64,000 bases of DNA, from NCBI RefSeq assembly GCF_900088415.1, contig NZ_FLLQ01000013.1:55353-119352 (forward strand), read 5' to 3'. A model generated the notes under the pieces. The model searched no databases. It was given only the letters and a program-made list of their open reading frames with translations, and had not been told where the DNA came from. Below, one piece after another: positions 62,086-64,000 of this stretch (its first letter is position 1; every line of letters begins with the position of its first letter). The DNA comes from Vibrio mediterranei (lineage in GTDB: Bacteria > Pseudomonadota > Gammaproteobacteria > Enterobacterales > Vibrionaceae). Made by a program: the position numbers and the translations under genes.

Positions 62086-62886
62086 ATGAATCGAAAAAAT
62101 ATACTAATATTTGACTCTGGTGTGGGTGGACTTTCTGTATTTAAAGAAATAGTCCAACGCTTACCTCAAGAAAACTATATCTATCTATTCGACAATGAGG
62201 CTTATCCCTACGGTGAATTGGCACCGGAAACACTAGTAAACCGCACCTGTACATTGATACAACAAATGATGCGGCGCAAAGCGGTCGATATTGTTGTTAT
62301 TGCTTGCAATACGGCCAGTACTATTGTGCTCCCTCATTTAAGAAAACGAATAGACATTCCTGTGGTTGGCGTCGTCCCTGCCATTAAGCCAGCTTCACTA
62401 CTCTCTAAAACAGCAGTTGGCTTGATTGCTACACCAGCAACGATTACTCGCCAATATACTCATGACTTAATTCGTAACTTTGCTACTGATAAAGAAGTAA
62501 AGCTGATAGGTGATAGTCGATTAGTTGAAATGGCAGAGCAAAAGCTGAGGAATGAGCAGGTCGACCTTCAGGAGTTGGAACTCATACTTTCTCCGATTAA
62601 AGGAAAAATTGATGTAGCAGTCTTAGGCTGTACCCACTTTCCTCTTATTAGGGAAGAAATAGCATTGGTATTGGGAGACTGTGTTGAATTAGTTGATTCA
62701 GGAGCCGCAATTGCAAGAAGAGTTGAAAGTCTATTGGAGATAGAAGAGGCATCTTTGGGTCAAGGAACCATGGAGGCGTTTAGTAGTGCTCCTCCTTTTG
62801 AAGAAGAAGCACTAAATAAAACATTACGACAACTCTGTTTTACTCCTGTTCAGTTGTTGCCGATTCAGGGTGCTTCGGATCATTAG
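62086..62886 (+). CDS. murI: Glutamate racemase MurI
   Basis: Provides D-glutamate for peptidoglycan. The 266 residues contain FDSGVGGLSVF, the two catalytic cysteines in VIACNTAST (about 74) and LGCTHFPLI (about 183), and YPYGELAPE. The btuB-murI neighbourhood is also found in E. coli. Its 3' end overlaps the convergent RRM gene by 47 bp. Confidence 0.95.
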   Translation: MNRKNILIFDSGVGGLSVFKEIVQRLPQENYIYLFDNEAYPYGELAPETLVNRTCTLIQQMMRRKAVDIVVIACNTASTIVLPHLRKRIDIPVVGVVPAIKPASLLSKTAVGLIATPATITRQYTHDLIRNFATDKEVKLIGDSRLVEMAEQKLRNEQVDLQELELILSPIKGKIDVAVLGCTHFPLIREEIALVLGDCVELVDSGAAIARRVESLLEIEEASLGQGTMEAFSSAPPFEEEALNKTLRQLCFTPVQLLPIQGASDH

Positions 62887-63295
62887 CAATACGCACTTTC
62901 AAAGTACGTTGCATATAATCCTTTTCATTTAGAGCTTTGATTGCCGCTTTTGCATCGGAGCTTGCCATCACAACAAAACCAAACCCACGTCGTTTACCTG
63001 TGCGCTTATCCTTCATTAACCTAACGGCAAATACTTCACCGTGCTCAGCAAAGAGCTCCTTTACGTGAGATTCATTTGCTTTATAAGGAAGATTGCCGAC
63101 GTAGAGAGTTTTGGTCGACTTTGTAGTTTCTGCAGATGGTGCTGGTGAAGCAGTAGAAAACTTAACAACAAAAAAGGTGGCTACTACACCGATAACAAAA
63201 GCAACAGCTGGTGGTACGTCAGCGAATTGAGAAAATACAATACCGCCTAATATAGCAATCGCTACTACCAGAAAAAGAGATTTATTGGAGTCCAT
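62840..63295 (-). CDS. Membrane-anchored RRM RNA-binding protein
   Basis: A 151-residue protein with two hydrophobic helices at about 6-26 (LFLVVAIAILGGIVFSQFA) and 29-46 (PAVAFVIGVVATFFVVKF), a short Ser/Ala/Pro linker, and one RRM domain at about 62-137 with RNP2 LYVGNL and RNP1 RRGFGFVVM. RRM proteins are uncommon in bacteria outside cyanobacteria and some proteobacteria; this kind recurs in marine Vibrio. The RNA target is unknown. It runs toward murI, overlapping its end. Confidence 0.85.
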   Translation of the reverse strand: MDSNKSLFLVVAIAILGGIVFSQFADVPPAVAFVIGVVATFFVVKFSTASPAPSAETTKSTKTLYVGNLPYKANESHVKELFAEHGEVFAVRLMKDKRTGKRRGFGFVVMASSDAKAAIKALNEKDYMQRTLKVRIANDPKHPESATTEQE

Positions 63296-63882
63296 ATTAA
63301 AGTACTACTTTTTTATTTACGAATAATGGCATCTATCGTTAACAAATAGATATAAGAATATTACGTAGTTGAGTGTGATTTTTCCAATTAATTGGTGTGA
63401 TGTATTTCAAATGTTGAATTTTTATCGAAAAAACACCTTATCGATGGCTTTTTGTGCGAACGGAAAATAAATCCAAAAAAACACTTGTCATAGTTTGAGT
63501 GATCTCTATAATGCCGCCTCACCGACACGGAGTGAGACGAAAGTCACAAAGCGGAGTCGGTTGAGAGAGAAAAGAAAGTTTGAAAAAAACGCTTGACTCT
63601 CAAAACGGGAAGCGTAAGATACGCACCCCTAACGACGAGACGCGAAGCGGCTTGAGAGTTAGAAAATGTTCTTTAAAAATATAGACCTATCAATCTGTGT
63701 GGGCACTCGTTGATGATAATCAAATTAGAAACTTCGGTTTCAAATTAGGTTTTCAATGAACTGAGTGACCAATCAAGTCGAAAGACTTGGCACAGTCAAT
63801 TCATTATCGTTCTGTTGGAACGATAATAGCTTTAGATTACTAAGGTAGTTTAAAGTCAGTATTCATTGAGCCGACAAAATCT
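63296..63882 (+). promoter_or_regulatory. Tandem rRNA promoters and 16S leader
   Basis: P1: TTGTCA (63485-63490) and TATAAT (63507-63512), 16 bp apart, with an AT-rich UP-element-like tract before and GCCGCCTC after. P2: TTGACT (63593-63598) and TAAGAT (63615-63620), 16 bp apart, with a C-rich discriminator. TGTTCTTTAAA (63667-63677) resembles the boxA antitermination element. No ORF. Confidence 0.85.
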
Positions 63883-64000
63883 TAAATTGAAGAGTTTGAT
63901 CATGGCTCAGATTGAACGCTGGCGGCAGGCCTAACACATGCAAGTCGAGCGGAAACGAGTTAACTGACCCTTCGGGTGACGTTAACGGCGTCGAGCGGCG
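63883..64000 (+). rRNA. rrs: 16S ribosomal RNA, 5' end only
   Basis: AAATTGAAGAGTTTGATCAT and the following GGCTCAGATTGAACGCTGGC are the universal bacterial 16S start. The first 118 bases, including part of V1, are in the window; GAAACGAGTTAACTGACCCT is of Vibrio type. The rest of the operon lies to the right. Confidence 0.98.

Noticed and set aside
1..64000. CRISPR arrays, prophage, insertion sequences, tRNA genes
   Set aside because: No repeat-spacer pattern, transposase, integrase or tRNA cloverleaf was recognised in the window.

Overview
The window comes from a member of the Vibrionaceae, most likely Vibrio, on the chromosome that carries polA and rRNA operons close to the origin. Evidence: the 5' end of a 16S rRNA gene at the right edge with a Vibrio-like first variable region; the polA - Spot 42 - engB order; a RyhB gene between a GNAT gene and polA; and a LafA-type lateral flagellin. 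The species cannot be named from the sequence alone.

Layout. (1) 1-2414, minus strand: the N-terminal part of a large secreted protein with three CBM6-like modules, thrombospondin-type calcium repeats and a cadherin-like stretch; its 3' end lies outside the window. (2) About 2588-37388: a complete, contiguous second (lateral-type) flagellar system of about 35 kb: flgA | flgBCDEFGHIJKL-lafW | a 97-residue membrane protein and the lafBCDEFSTU block (cap, FliS, LafD, FliK, FliL, sigma-28, MotA, MotB) | flagellin lafA | a degenerate EAL protein (LafV-like), flhA flhB fliR fliQ fliP fliN fliM | motY lafK fliEFGHIJ. Two sigma-54 promoters of almost the same sequence precede flgB and lafB, and both have CGGAA-containing inverted repeats about 60 bp upstream, suggesting control by the enhancer-binding protein LafK. 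No flgM, flgN or fliO is present in the block, FlgJ has only its rod-cap domain, and FliM lacks the usual CheY-docking peptide. (3) 37389-43799: rmuC (with a LexA-like operator), ubiE-ubiJ-ubiB, tatABC and a tiny Cys/His-rich ORF. (4) 43955-52640: tatD, hemB, a GNAT acetyltransferase, then an RNA-rich zone: RyhB (Fur-controlled), polA with three DnaA-box-like sites upstream, Spot 42, a probable second small RNA, engB, cytochrome c4 and a CsrB-family RNA. (5) 52641-63295: a Fur-box-preceded LCM-type methyltransferase, a MATE transporter, sthA, fabR-yijD, trmA, a cobalamin riboswitch controlling btuB, a DUF71 PP-loop gene, murI and a membrane-anchored RRM protein. (6) 63296-64000: tandem rRNA promoters, leader and the first 118 bases of 16S rRNA.

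How it fits together: the flagellar block holds nearly all structural, export, motor and regulatory parts for a proton-type, surface-induced lateral flagellum. The right half is conserved oriC-proximal housekeeping DNA with an unusual density of regulatory RNAs (RyhB, Spot 42, a CsrB homologue, a candidate fourth sRNA, a B12 riboswitch). All assignments come from reading the sequence; no database search was run.
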